Assembly (NCBI GenBank): GCA_958296065.1
Contig: CATQHX010000007.1
Coordinates: 68,275-132,274 of the forward strand
DNA: 64,000 bases
Reading direction: 5' to 3'
Origin: Vicinamibacterales bacterium
Lineage (GTDB): Bacteria; Acidobacteriota; Vicinamibacteria; Vicinamibacterales; UBA8438
Part shown: positions 36,003 through 43,990 of the stretch, one piece after another
Layout of the letters: the number at the start of each line of letters is the position of its first letter
Position numbering within the stretch: the first letter of the stretch is position 1
Position numbers and translations under genes: made by a program
The notes under the pieces: model-generated
Database searches by the model: none
What the model was told of the DNA's origin: nothing
The model's input: the letters and a program-made list of their open reading frames with translations, nothing else

Positions 36003-36361
36003 CTTGCCTGTTCCGCGACCTGGCGTTCCGTGGCCTGCGCACTCTCGTCGAGCGTCTTGAAGAAGCAGGTCCGCTCGCCGGTGTGACAGACGTTGCCGTC
36101 GCCCTGCCGTTCCACGCGCACCAGCACGGTGTCGTCGTCGCAGTCTGTCAGCAGGCGGCGCACCTTCAGCCGGTTGCCCGAGGTCTCGCCCTTCATCCAG
36201 AGCTTGTTGCGGGTTCGACTGAAAAAGGTGGCGAACCCCGAGGAGCGCGTCCGGTCCAGCGCCTCCTCGTTCATGAAGCCGACCATCAGCACCTCGTTGC
36301 TCTCGTCGTCCTGCACCACCGCCGGGATCAACCCGTTCAGCTTCGAAAAGTCCATCTGCAT
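35999..36361 (-). CDS. hisI: Phosphoribosyl-AMP cyclohydrolase (HisI domain only)
   Basis: 120 residues, zinc-dependent ring opening of [38 protein letters not shown] is the family core. Zinc and magnesium ligands are in [11 protein letters not shown] and the C-terminal [12 protein letters not shown]. The PR-ATP pyrophosphohydrolase part (HisE) that is often fused behind is missing, and no separate hisE or hisC lies in the window. First structural gene of the operon. Its ATG at 36361 follows a long leader that holds the attenuator; ATG 36355 is an alternative start. Confidence 0.95.
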   Translation of the reverse strand: MQMDFSKLNGLIPAVVQDDESNEVLMVGFMNEEALDRTRSSGFATFFSRTRNKLWMKGETSGNRLKVRRLLTDCDDDTVLVRVERQGDGNVCHTGERTCFFKTLDESAQATERQVAEQAR

Positions 36362-36413
36362 TCCCGTCGCACTCCCACCTGGCGCAGCCCCGCCCGCTAC
36401 CGCCTTCCGCGTC

Positions 36414-36473
36414 TCACTGCCCGCGCCGCTCTCGGCGCACAGGAGTCACTGCCCGCGCCGCTCTCGGCGCACA
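36414..36473. repeat. 28-bp tandem direct repeat in the his leader
   Basis: Two exact copies of a 28-bp unit at 36414-36441 and 36446-36473, with a 4-bp spacer (period 32). Each copy starts TCACTGCCCGCGCCG. The repeat sits between the attenuator U-tract and the hisI start, with the second copy touching the A-run that encodes the U-tract. Probably a recent slippage duplication; it could also affect leader RNA folding. Confidence 0.8.
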
Positions 36474-36503
36474 AAAAAAGCCTCGCCGCGTGCTCGGCGA
36501 GGC
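36473..36503 (-). terminator. Intrinsic terminator hairpin of the his attenuator
   Basis: Read on the minus strand: GCCTCGCCG, a 6-nt loop, CGGCGAGGC, then seven Ts. This is a perfect 9-bp GC-rich stem followed by a U-tract, the classical rho-independent form. It lies inside the transcript, about 110 nt upstream of hisI and 35 nt after the leader-peptide stop, so it must act as a regulated attenuator and not as an operon end. Confidence 0.88.
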
Positions 36504-36537
36504 CTCGTGGTGCGTGAGCGTCTCCAGCCCGATTACG

Positions 36538-36612
36538 TCACGCGCAAGTCCACAGGCCCGCCCACCGGCGGGTATGGTGACCATGATGCGCATGAGGGAC
36601 GCCCGGCCGCAT
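36538..36612 (-). CDS. hisL: his operon leader peptide, 24 residues with five His in a row of seven
   Basis: The frame from ATG 36612 to TGA 36538 reads MRPGVPHAHHGHHTRRWAGL then WTCA. Residues 7-13 are HAHHGHH. A cluster of histidine codons in a short frame directly upstream of a terminator hairpin is the hallmark of transcription attenuation in his operons: stalling of the ribosome at these codons when His-tRNA is scarce lets an antiterminator form. The codons after the cluster (Trp-Ala-Gly-Leu) contain GGCGGGCC, which can pair with the 5' arm of the terminator. No Shine-Dalgarno is visible; with the promoter proposed at 36622-36651 the mRNA would be leaderless or nearly so. Confidence 0.85.
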   Translation of the reverse strand: MRPGVPHAHHGHHTRRWAGLWTCA

Positions 36613-36621
36613 AGCGCATAA

Positions 36622-36651
36622 ACGGTACCCCAGCCGCGCGAATCCCGTCAA
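36622..36651 (-). promoter_or_regulatory. Probable his operon promoter
   Basis: On the minus strand TTGACG (36651-36646), an 18-nt spacer and TACCGT (36627-36622). The -35 box matches five of six consensus bases; the -10 is weaker but keeps the first two and last bases. Transcription would start near 36615, 0-4 nt before the leader-peptide ATG. The rest of 36362-36924, up to the divergent phoD gene, shows no other strong signal. Confidence 0.5.
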
Positions 36652-36924
36652 CCGGCCGGGGGCGCGCCGGGAGTCTGCGCCGCAGACGCGTCGGACACCC
36701 GGCCGGGCCCGCTCGGGCGGTAATCGGGGTTCCGGCGGCGCTTGTCGTGCCGGACTCGTCGCCGCGGGGGCGGATCCACGTTTTTTCGCGGAGAGTTAAC
36801 GTCGCCGGAACGTGTGTGAGACGATTGGGTCCTAAACTCGACGCATCTCGAGGTGCGGGAGCGGAGACGGTGGCCGTGTTCACCGTGCGCGGCGTTGGGG
36901 ACCGTCCATGACAGGGGGCAGGCG

Positions 36925-38490
36925 ATGACCAATCACGTCCGTTTCGATTCGTTGCTCAAACGCCGGTTGGATCGCCGCGATCTGCTGACCGGCGGTCTGG
37001 CCCTGCTGGGCCTCGGCGCCGCCCGCCGGGCCTCGGGTGGCTCTCTCTTCCAGCCGTCGGTCTTTCCGCTCGGCGTGGCGTCCGGCGATCCGTCGCCGGA
37101 CGGCGTCGTGCTGTGGACGCGCCTGGCCCTCGATCCCCTCCAGGGCGGTGGGATGCCGCCGGAGGACGTGGAAGTGGTCTGGGAGGTGGCGCGGGACGAG
37201 CGGATGGCCGACGTAGTCCAGCGCGGCACCACCCTGGCCAGCGCTACGCTCGGGCACAGCGTCCACGTCGAGGTGGACGGACTCGAGCCGGGACGCTGGT
37301 ACTGGTACCGGTTCCGCACCGGCGTCGACGAGAGCACGGTCGGCCGGACCCGCACGCTCCCGGTCCCGGGCGCGCCGGCCGACAGGCTCCGGTTCGCGTT
37401 CGCCTCGTGCCAGCACTACGAGCAGGGGTACTACACCGCGTACCGCCACATGATCGAGGACGATCTCGATCTCGTCTTCCACCTCGGCGACTACATCTAC
37501 GAGTACGAGGGACGCGACGGGCGCGTACGAAGGCACACCGGCGACGAGATCGAGCTGCTCGACGACTATCGCAACCGGTACGCGCTCTACCGCAGCGACC
37601 CCGACCTGCAGGCGGCGCACGCGGCGTTCCCGTGGGTGGTCACGTGGGACGACCACGAGGTGGACAACAACTACGCGAACGACGTCTCGGAGGAGGAGGG
37701 GCTGCCGGCCGAGCTGTTCCTCCGGCGCCGCGCGGCCGCCTACCAGGCCTACTACGAGCACATGCCGCTCCGCCGTTCGTCGCTGCCCAACGGGCCCGAC
37801 CTGCAGCTCTACCGCGCCTTCGACTGGGGCGATCTGGCCTCGTTCCACGTGCTCGACACGCGGCAGTTCCGCACCGACCAGCCGTGCGGCGACCGCCGCG
37901 GCGTCGTCTGCGACGGCATCCACGATCCGGCCGCGACGCTGCTCGGCGAGACGCAGGAGCGCTGGCTGATGGACGGGCTCGACCGGTCGCCGGCGCGCTG
38001 GAACGTCATTCCGCAGCAGATCATGATGGCGCGCGTCGACTTCACGCCGGGCGACGGCGAGTCGTACGGGCTGGACGTCTGGTCCGGCTACGAGGTGGCG
38101 CGCCGCCGGCTGATGGAGTTCCTCGCGACGCGGCAGCCCGCGAATCCGGTCGTCCTGACCGGCGACATCCACAGCAACTGGGTGGCCGATCTCAGGGTGG
38201 ACTACGGCGATCCCGCCACGCCGGTGGTCGGCACCGAGTTCGTTGGCACGTCCATCAGCTCCAGCGGCGACGGCGCCGACACCCGCGACAACACCGCGGC
38301 GCTGCTCGCCGAGAACCCGTGGATCCGGTTCTACAACGGCCAGCGCGGCTACGTGCGCTGCGACCTGACCCCGGAGCGGTGCCGGGCGGACTACCAGGTC
38401 CTGGAATACGTGACGCGACCCGACAGCCCCATCTCCACGCGCGCGTCGTTCCTCGTCGAGGACGGAAGGCCCGGCGCCCAGCGGCTCTGA
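36925..38490 (+). CDS. phoD: PhoD-type alkaline phosphatase/phosphodiesterase, Tat-exported
   Basis: 521 residues. Tat signal [20 protein letters not shown], then the PhoD N-domain ([22 protein letters not shown]). The metallophosphatase core has [64 protein letters not shown] and [15 protein letters not shown], which contain the Cys, Asp, Asn and His ligands of the Fe/Ca site. Releases phosphate from mono- and diesters in the periplasm, usually when phosphate is scarce. ATG 36925 is preferred to the in-frame ATG at 36853, which has no signal-like sequence. Confidence 0.94.
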   Translation: MTNHVRFDSLLKRRLDRRDLLTGGLALLGLGAARRASGGSLFQPSVFPLGVASGDPSPDGVVLWTRLALDPLQGGGMPPEDVEVVWEVARDERMADVVQRGTTLASATLGHSVHVEVDGLEPGRWYWYRFRTGVDESTVGRTRTLPVPGAPADRLRFAFASCQHYEQGYYTAYRHMIEDDLDLVFHLGDYIYEYEGRDGRVRRHTGDEIELLDDYRNRYALYRSDPDLQAAHAAFPWVVTWDDHEVDNNYANDVSEEEGLPAELFLRRRAAAYQAYYEHMPLRRSSLPNGPDLQLYRAFDWGDLASFHVLDTRQFRTDQPCGDRRGVVCDGIHDPAATLLGETQERWLMDGLDRSPARWNVIPQQIMMARVDFTPGDGESYGLDVWSGYEVARRRLMEFLATRQPANPVVLTGDIHSNWVADLRVDYGDPATPVVGTEFVGTSISSSGDGADTRDNTAALLAENPWIRFYNGQRGYVRCDLTPERCRADYQVLEYVTRPDSPISTRASFLVEDGRPGAQRL

Positions 38491-38565
38491 GTCGCTTCGG
38501 CGCGCGGTTCGGAACGCGCCGGCGGCCCTATAATCGGCGGGACTACGAACACTTGAGGTAACGCC

Positions 38566-39540
38566 ATGATGCACCGATTCCTGCCGTCGAGCCGCACGCC
38601 GCCGCTCGTCCTCGCGGTCTTCCTTCTCGCTCCCGTCGCCGCGCTCGGACAGGCGGACGTCCCGCGCACGGCGGACGGCAGGCCGGAGCTGTCGGGCGTC
38701 TGGAACTTCTCGACCGCCACGCCGATGCAGCGCCCCGAGGAGCTGGCCGGCAAGGCGCGGCTCACGGCGGAGGAGGCGGCCGAGTACGAGGCGCTGCTCG
38801 CCGAGCGCCGGCTCGCCGGGGACTCGACGTCGCCGACCGCGTCGCTCGAAGCGCGGGTCAGCTACGAGCAGGCCATCTGGTTCGAGCGGGGAGCCGAGTT
38901 GGCGGAGTACCGCACTTCGCTCATCGTGGACCCGCCGAACGGCCGCATCCCGGCCATGCGTCCGGAGGCCGAGGCGCGCGGGCTGGCGACGCGCGTCATG
39001 CGCGGCCGGCCGGCCGAGGGGCCCGAGGACCGCGGGCTCTCCGAGCGCTGCCTGATGGGATTCAACGCCGGGCCGCCGATGACGCCGAGCGTCTACAACA
39101 ACAACGTGCAGCTCTTCCTGACGCCCGACCACTTCGGCATCCTGAACGAGATGGTGCACAACGCGCGGCTCGTGCCGCTCGACGGCCGCCCGCACGTGCC
39201 GGCGTCGCTGCGCCAGTGGGCCGGCGATTCGCGGGCGAGCTGGGACGGCGACACGCTGGTGGTCGAGACCACCAACTTCCTGCGCGAGACGTCCTTCGGC
39301 GGCTCCAGCACCAACCTGCACCTGGTGGAGCGCTTCACGCGGACCGGGCCGGACACGCTGACCTATTCGTTCACCGCGACAGACCCGACCACGTGGGCCG
39401 GGCCGTGGACGGCCGAGGTGCGGATGACCCTCAGCCCCGAGCCGCTGTACGAGTACGCCTGTCACGAGGGCAACTACTCGATGGCCAGCTCGCTGACCGG
39501 CGCCGAGGCGGTGCGGCAGGCGGAGGACGACGGACAGTAG
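38566..39540 (+). CDS. Secreted protein of unknown function (RPELSGVW type)
   Basis: 324 residues with a signal peptide (TPPLVLAVFLLAPVAALGQA). The mature protein opens with VPRTADGRPELSGVWNFSTA, a pattern common in large paralogous families of Acidobacteriota and related soil bacteria, function unknown. DGRPHVPASLRQWAGDSRASWDGDTLVVETTNF and EYACHEGNYSM are the other conserved-looking parts; the last suggests a His/Glu site. RBS TTGAGGTAAC precedes ATG 38566. A short broken copy of its middle part is found at 40015-40115. Confidence 0.85.
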   Translation: MMHRFLPSSRTPPLVLAVFLLAPVAALGQADVPRTADGRPELSGVWNFSTATPMQRPEELAGKARLTAEEAAEYEALLAERRLAGDSTSPTASLEARVSYEQAIWFERGAELAEYRTSLIVDPPNGRIPAMRPEAEARGLATRVMRGRPAEGPEDRGLSERCLMGFNAGPPMTPSVYNNNVQLFLTPDHFGILNEMVHNARLVPLDGRPHVPASLRQWAGDSRASWDGDTLVVETTNFLRETSFGGSSTNLHLVERFTRTGPDTLTYSFTATDPTTWAGPWTAEVRMTLSPEPLYEYACHEGNYSMASSLTGAEAVRQAEDDGQ

Positions 39541-39578
39541 GCCGGCTGCGGGCACGGCTCTTGCGTGTGGTTCGCACC

Positions 39579-39908
39579 ATGTCATCCTCCGAAGCGGTTT
39601 TAGGCAGCGATGCTCGGCCGCACTCGTCGCAGTCCGATGGCGAACTCCATTCGATTGCGTCCGGACCGGCACAGTTCGTGCTTCAGTCGATCGGCGGGAT
39701 GCGCGAATCGATAGGAGGGCTGAAGCAGGCGGTCGAGACCCTGACGGCACAGTCCAGGGACCAGGCGAAGAAGCTCGATACGTTGAGCCACCGGATGTAC
39801 GCCGCTGGCGCCTTTCTCGCGGTCCTCACCGCCGTGCTGGCCTGGATGATGAACAATCTGGCCAGCGTGGTGCGCGCCCTTGAGGCGCTGGCCGGCGCCC
39901 CTCGATGA
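39579..39908 (+). CDS. Small membrane protein with a coiled coil
   Basis: 109 residues from ATG 39579. Residues 30-75 are amphipathic helix (MRESIGGLKQAVETLTAQSR, DQAKKLDTLSHRM) and 77-96 a membrane helix (AAGAFLAVLTAVLAWMMNNL). The layout, coiled coil followed by one membrane segment, is seen in XhlA-like and other small accessory membrane proteins. No family can be named. The gene is 38 nt after the secreted-protein gene. No strong ribosome site is seen, so the start is uncertain. Confidence 0.6.
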   Translation: MSSSEAVLGSDARPHSSQSDGELHSIASGPAQFVLQSIGGMRESIGGLKQAVETLTAQSRDQAKKLDTLSHRMYAAGAFLAVLTAVLAWMMNNLASVVRALEALAGAPR

Positions 39909-40014
39909 GCTCCGCCGGCTCACGCGCCACGAGCGGGCAGCGTTGAACCGACGGCTGTCGAGCGGCTAGGCGAGGTGCCTGCGACCGTGCGTCGTGCGCC
40001 GTGGCAACCGTGGT

Positions 40015-40115
40015 TGTCGCCGAGGGCGCGGGGCTGGCGATGCGCGTCACGCCCGGCCGTCTGGCCGCGGAACCCGAGAACCGCGGGCTCTCCGAGCGCT
40101 GCCTGCTCAGGGCTG
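40015..40115 (+). pseudogene. Remnant of a paralogue of the secreted protein at 38566
   Basis: The plus-strand frame reads EGAGLAMRVTPGRLAAEPEN then RGLSERCLLRAGP. The intact gene at 38566 has EARGLATRVMRGRPAEGPED then RGLSERCLMGFNAGP at residues 137-171. Twenty-five bases (40081-40105) are identical to 39030-39054. Neither the front nor the rest of the gene is present around it. It ends where the stop of the minus-strand gene at 40107 begins, so it is a leftover at the border of the cassette 40107-41714. Confidence 0.65.
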
Positions 40116-40550
40116 GGCCTTCGCCCTCCGGAGAAACACAAGAGGCTGTCCGTACGAATTGTCCAAGTCCTCGGTCAGCGAGTCGAGGTCATCGTGCTCA
40201 ATGTCCTCTAGCGTGCCCAGCTTGCTCGTCCAATTGCCCGATTCCAGCAGTCGAGCCACATGGCTGAACCTACCGGCCTTGCCGTACACGGCAATTTTCT
40301 CGAAACCGGGTTCAGGCTCCGAGTCGTCGCACAACTCGAACCCCAGTTTTCGAAACAAGCCCACGTATGCTTCGACTGATTCATCCCGTGGCAACCCGTC
40401 GGGCCAGTAGTACCCGGGAACATGATCCCACCACCGGCTCGAATCGTTGGCCGCCCACGCGACGCAATTGTAGCGCGGTGTTTCGTCGCTGGTTATGCGA
40501 TGATTCTGCGAGTCGAGCTTGGGGAACCAGGCCCTCAGGTCGTTCGACAT
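40107..40550 (-). CDS. Conserved hypothetical protein (DUF7689-like), third gene of an unknown cassette
   Basis: 147 residues, soluble. ETPRYNCVAWAANDSSRWWDHVPGYYWPDG has a Cys in a YNCVAWA context followed by Trp/Tyr-rich sequence. SVEAYVGLFRKLGFELCDDSEPEPGFEKIAVYG and FSHVARLLESGNWTSKLGTLEDIEHDDLDSL follow. The Cys, and the His of FSHVARLL and of IEHDD, look like the catalytic set of a papain/NlpC-like fold, but this is inference. The pattern resembles proteins annotated DUF7689. It lies 6 nt after the gene at 40557 and probably shares its transcript. Confidence 0.8.
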   Translation of the reverse strand: MSNDLRAWFPKLDSQNHRITSDETPRYNCVAWAANDSSRWWDHVPGYYWPDGLPRDESVEAYVGLFRKLGFELCDDSEPEPGFEKIAVYGKAGRFSHVARLLESGNWTSKLGTLEDIEHDDLDSLTEDLDNSYGQPLVFLRRAKAQP

Positions 40551-40556
40551 CCCGGT

Positions 40557-41036
40557 CTATCGAAGAAGGCCGCGATCTCGACCCCATTCGATCCAGGCGT
40601 CCCGCATCGCGTCGAATCTCCCGACATCCTCCGGCCTGACCGGATCCTCGTCGGATATGTACCGCAGCGCCCAGAACCAGTGATCTGGTTGGGACGAAAG
40701 TCGATCGAGAATCAATGGAAGAGCCTCACGCCCAAGCCCCATGATCTTCTGATAGCTTGGATGCAGTATCCGCCGCGCCAGTACCGATGTGTGCGCCGTC
40801 TGGGCTCGCCATTCGTCGGCGTACCTGTCGAAGCGCTGTCTCAAGCCTGCTCGTTGATCTGCTCTTGGCGTAAGGCGAGCCGCATCGTCGATGTACGCAT
40901 TGCGGGCCGCGGCGTCATGTGCGCGACTCCGCAGCATGATTGTGTAGTTGCGTGCAAGATCCGAGGCTGCGTCGGTACGTGGAAGCCACCTGTCCGGGCC
41001 GTGGTCGCATCGCTCGGCAACGTATGGCATTGACAT
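40557..41036 (-). CDS. Conserved hypothetical protein, second gene of the cassette
   Basis: 159 residues. The C-terminal half HPSYQKIMGLGREALPLILDRLSSQPDHWFWALRYISDEDPVRPED is a compact helical block with a strongly conserved look (HPSYQ, PDHWFWALR). The N-terminal half is helix rich in Arg. No known domain is recognised. The block often found with a DUF7689-like neighbour suggests that the two products work together; this is based on recollection of similar pairs and is not proven here. Starts at ATG 41036 or 41030; 9 nt after the gene at 41046. Confidence 0.8.
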   Translation of the reverse strand: MSMPYVAERCDHGPDRWLPRTDAASDLARNYTIMLRSRAHDAAARNAYIDDAARLTPRADQRAGLRQRFDRYADEWRAQTAHTSVLARRILHPSYQKIMGLGREALPLILDRLSSQPDHWFWALRYISDEDPVRPEDVGRFDAMRDAWIEWGRDRGLLR

Positions 41037-41045
41037 GCCGCCTCC

Positions 41046-41714
41046 TCAGTTGATCTCCCGAAGGTCGGCCGCCGCCGTGAACGCATGAAGTGAGTCAGCC
41101 TTGGACCTCGCCCGTTCGATCAGCTCGCTGAGCTGGTCGAGATCTTCGGTACGCAAGGTCAAGAACAGGTCTTTCAGCGTACCTCGACTGCCGTGGTGAT
41201 AAGTGATTCGAAGCATGTGTGCTACGAGAACCGCCTTCGGCGACTGACGCACATCCGAACCAAATATCGGTCGTAGATCGCTGATGATGCGAGCCCTGCA
41301 GTAGGTGTTCTCCCGATCCTGTTGCAGAGATCGGGCCTTCGCATGAATCTCCATCGCTGGAGACTCGGTCAGTGCGGTGAGGCGTTCCCGTAAACGTTCC
41401 TGCTTTGTTTCGTCGAGTCGAAGTTTGTCTTCCTCTATCCTGCCCATCCCTTCGGCGATGTCGTTCAGGAAGACATCCGGCTGAACCTCTAGCACCTCCT
41501 TGGCACTTGCGACTTGGCGAACCGCTCTCAGAATCCGCTTGACATCATCAGCTTCGACGGAGGGTGTTCCGTCGATCACGTGCTGGACGAGTTCGTCGCC
41601 GCCAAGTTCGTCCGAGGCGTCGCTCAGGGCGCCGGACAGCTCCGAAGCCTGCTCGTGCTTGAGCTCGGCGAGAAGGGCGAGCGCCGGCCGCTCGTCTTTG
41701 GGTATGAAGGACAT
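41046..41714 (-). CDS. Hypothetical helical protein, first gene of the cassette
   Basis: 222 residues, without signal or membrane segments. Charged helices dominate: DVKRILRAVRQVASAKEVLE, RIEEDKLRLDETKQERLRER and LDQLSELIERARSKADSLHA. A single Cys stands in ENTYCRARIISDLRPIF. No family recognised. It opens an operon with 40557 and 40107, spaced 9 and 6 nt. Base composition is clearly lower in GC than the neighbours, which hints at acquisition by transfer. The 157 bp upstream (41715-41871) hold no other gene. Confidence 0.75.
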   Translation of the reverse strand: MSFIPKDERPALALLAELKHEQASELSGALSDASDELGGDELVQHVIDGTPSVEADDVKRILRAVRQVASAKEVLEVQPDVFLNDIAEGMGRIEEDKLRLDETKQERLRERLTALTESPAMEIHAKARSLQQDRENTYCRARIISDLRPIFGSDVRQSPKAVLVAHMLRITYHHGSRGTLKDLFLTLRTEDLDQLSELIERARSKADSLHAFTAAADLREIN

Positions 41715-41871
41715 TGCAGTCGCGGCGCGTCCAGCCGTTGGTTCGTTCGCGCGGATGATATCGGTCGCTCCGAGGATTCGTCAATTCCAGTTCGCAGATC
41801 ACGTCGTGCTCGCCGGAGGTCGCATGCTCAAGGATACCAAGCCGAGCGACCGGCGCGCGGTCCGACCTTGG

Positions 41872-43215
41872 TCAGTCGACCGGCTCGATGCGCAGCAGGG
41901 CGGCGGCTCCGTGTTCCGGGTCGCGGCCGAGGAAGCTGCCTCCGGTCAGCACGTACAGCAGGCCGTCGGGGCCCTGGTCGACGTCGCGGATGCGTTGCCG
42001 CAGGTCGGCCAGCAGCCATTCACGCCGTTCTTCCATGCCCTGCCGGTTGAGCTCGATCCGTTCGAGGTGGCCGGTGCGATCGATGCGACCGGTCATCAGC
42101 GAGCCGGCGAACAGGTCGCCGCGCCAGGCCGGAAACCGGTCGCCGCTGTAGAAGACGAGTCCGGAGGGCGCGATGGAGGGAATCCAGACGATCTCCGGCT
42201 GTTCCATGTCCTCCTGCCAGGGCCGCTCCGACACGCGCGGTCCGTAGTACTCGCGCGAGTACGACACGACCGGCCAGCCGTAGTTGCGTCCGGGCAGGAT
42301 GCGGTTGACCTCGTCGCCGCCCATCGGGGCGTGCTCGCTCGCCCATACCTCCCCCGTCTCCGGGTGAACGGCCAGCCCCATCGGGTTGCGATGCCCGAGG
42401 GAGTAGACCTCGGGCAGCGCCCCGTCCCGGCCCGCGAAGGGGTTGTCGTGCGGCGCCGTGCCGTCGTCCCGCAGGCGCAGCACCTTGCCGACGTGGCTCG
42501 CCGGATCCTGGGCGAGCGGACGACGCCCGCCGAAGGCCCCGCCCAGCGTCATGTAGAGCGACCCGTCCGGGGCGAAGGCCAGGCGCGATGCGCCGCCGGT
42601 CATCTCCGTGTCGTCGGCGACGAACACGTCGCGGACCTCGGACAGCGCCGCGCCTTCGAAGCGCCCGCGGGCCAGCGCCACCGTTGAGCCGGTCTCGGTG
42701 GGCTTCGAGTAGGTCAGGTATACCAGACGGTTCTGCGAGAAATCGGGATGCACCGCGACGTCCATGAGGCCTTCGAGCTGCCCTTGGAGCGAGACATCGG
42801 GAATGCCGGCGATCGGAGTCGGGTCGAGAACCCCGTCGCGGATCCGCCGCAGCGTGCCCAGGCGCTCGGTGACCAGCACGCTGCCGTCCGGCAGGAACGC
42901 GAAGCCCCACGGGTAGGTCAGCCCGTCCGCAACCACCGATACGCGGATGCGCTGGCGCTGCGCGGTGTCGTAGATTACGGGCTCCCCGGGCAGCGGCACC
43001 GGGGGAATGCCGTCGGCCGCGAACGGTTCCGGCTCCGGCTGCTGCTCGGCAGGTTCCCGTCCGTCGGCCTGCTCCGTGGGCTGCTGCTCCGCGGGCCCCG
43101 TCTCGGTGCGTGCCGCTTCGGTGGGTGGCGCGGCGGGTTGCCCGGCGCTGGGCGCGGCCGTCGAGAGCATTGCCAACGCCGTCGAGAAAAGGAGCACGGC
43201 GACAGGTCGATTCAT
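41872..43215 (-). CDS. Exported PQQ-dependent-type sugar dehydrogenase (glucose/sorbosone dehydrogenase family)
   Basis: 447 residues. Signal peptide (VAVLLFSTALAMLSTAAPSAG), a Pro/Glu/Gln-rich spacer of about 45 residues, then the six-bladed propeller: LTYPWGFAFLPDGSVLVTERLGTLRRI, GLMDVAVHPDF, LYMTLGG, LGHRNPMGLAVHPETGEVWASEHAPMGGDEVN, GRNYGWPVVSYSREYYG and IRDVDQGPDGLLYVLT. The HRNPQ-like and E-H-G/P-D-E blocks carry the cofactor and catalytic His residues. Oxidises sugars in the periplasm with transfer of electrons to the respiratory chain. ATG 43215 begins the signal peptide. Confidence 0.93.
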   Translation of the reverse strand: MNRPVAVLLFSTALAMLSTAAPSAGQPAAPPTEAARTETGPAEQQPTEQADGREPAEQQPEPEPFAADGIPPVPLPGEPVIYDTAQRQRIRVSVVADGLTYPWGFAFLPDGSVLVTERLGTLRRIRDGVLDPTPIAGIPDVSLQGQLEGLMDVAVHPDFSQNRLVYLTYSKPTETGSTVALARGRFEGAALSEVRDVFVADDTEMTGGASRLAFAPDGSLYMTLGGAFGGRRPLAQDPASHVGKVLRLRDDGTAPHDNPFAGRDGALPEVYSLGHRNPMGLAVHPETGEVWASEHAPMGGDEVNRILPGRNYGWPVVSYSREYYGPRVSERPWQEDMEQPEIVWIPSIAPSGLVFYSGDRFPAWRGDLFAGSLMTGRIDRTGHLERIELNRQGMEERREWLLADLRQRIRDVDQGPDGLLYVLTGGSFLGRDPEHGAAALLRIEPVD

Positions 43216-43234
43216 GGTCGTTCTCCCGCCGGCT

Positions 43235-43663
43235 TCATGCGGCCGGCGCAATGTCGAACCCGAGCGCCACGGCGTTGTCGCGGATGCGTTCGTCCAGCGA
43301 CAGGATCTGCAACTCCGTAACCAGGTTGCGGGCCACCAGCGCGGTGGACAGGTGAATGGCGTCGAGCGACCGGATCGGCTCGCGCGGGAAGGCCTGCCGT
43401 GACCGCGCCGCGACCTCGCTGTCGATGGCGAGCACGACCCAGCGATCGGACGCCGCGCCGAGAGTCGCCCGGCGCCTGGCCGCCTGGGCGCGACTCTGCG
43501 CACCGAGAGCCATCGCACGCTCGAGAACACGGTCACACTCGATGAGGGTCAGGTCGGACGCAACCACGAGGTCGGCGGCGCCCAGCGCCTGCTCCGCGCC
43601 GCCTCCGGGATGCTCGCCCAGCAACCAGGCCAGGACGGCGCTCGACTCGGCATAGACGTTCAC
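43235..43663 (-). CDS. vapC: PIN-domain toxin (VapC family)
   Basis: 142 residues. PIN-fold nuclease pattern: MNVYAESSAVLAWLLGE at the first strand, where the usual Asp is replaced by Glu; LTLIECDRVLERA with the second acid; SLDAIHLSTALVARN with the third; LSLDERIRDNAVALGF with the fourth. VapC toxins cut specific RNAs. The ATG overlaps the stop of the Phd-like antitoxin by 4 nt, the standard TA arrangement. The Asp to Glu change in the first position may reduce activity. Confidence 0.88.
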   Translation of the reverse strand: MNVYAESSAVLAWLLGEHPGGGAEQALGAADLVVASDLTLIECDRVLERAMALGAQSRAQAARRRATLGAASDRWVVLAIDSEVAARSRQAFPREPIRSLDAIHLSTALVARNLVTELQILSLDERIRDNAVALGFDIAPAA

Positions 43664-43950
43664 CGATCGCCCCGTTCCTCATCGAGCAGCCGCCGTGCGG
43701 AGCCGGGGGGCAGGAACGGTTCCAGGGACGGATACAGATCGCGCCGGTTCGGACCGCCGATGCGCGCCTTGCCGGCGCGGGCGTGGCGTGCAAGCCCGGG
43801 GTACGTGGCGGCCGCCGGGACGCGGGACGGCTGACGCAGCTCGGCCACGACTTCGCCGCGATGCGTGACCAGTATCTCCTCGCCGCGGCGGACCATCCGC
43901 AGATGTTCGCTGAGGCGGTTCTTCAGTTCCCGAACGCCGACCGTGATCAT
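43660..43950 (-). CDS. Phd/YefM-type antitoxin
   Basis: 96 residues from ATG 43950. MITVGVRELKNRLSEHLRMVRRGEEILVTHRGEVVAEL is the complete Phd N-terminal DNA-binding and dimer domain. The C-terminal half (Pro/Arg-rich, PSLEPFLPPGSARRLLDEER) is the toxin-neutralising tail. It is expected to repress its own operon together with the PIN toxin. The start at 43950 opens straight on the domain; 9 codons more are open upstream. Confidence 0.9.
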   Translation of the reverse strand: MITVGVRELKNRLSEHLRMVRRGEEILVTHRGEVVAELRQPSRVPAAATYPGLARHARAGKARIGGPNRRDLYPSLEPFLPPGSARRLLDEERGDR

Positions 43951-43990
43951 GGGTTCATTGTAGCCTCTTGCAGCCACAACAGGAGCTCGC

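Noticed and set aside
36880..39750. 956-codon open frame opposite phoD and the secreted protein
   Set aside because: Shadow; the plus-strand genes have signal peptides and metal motifs.
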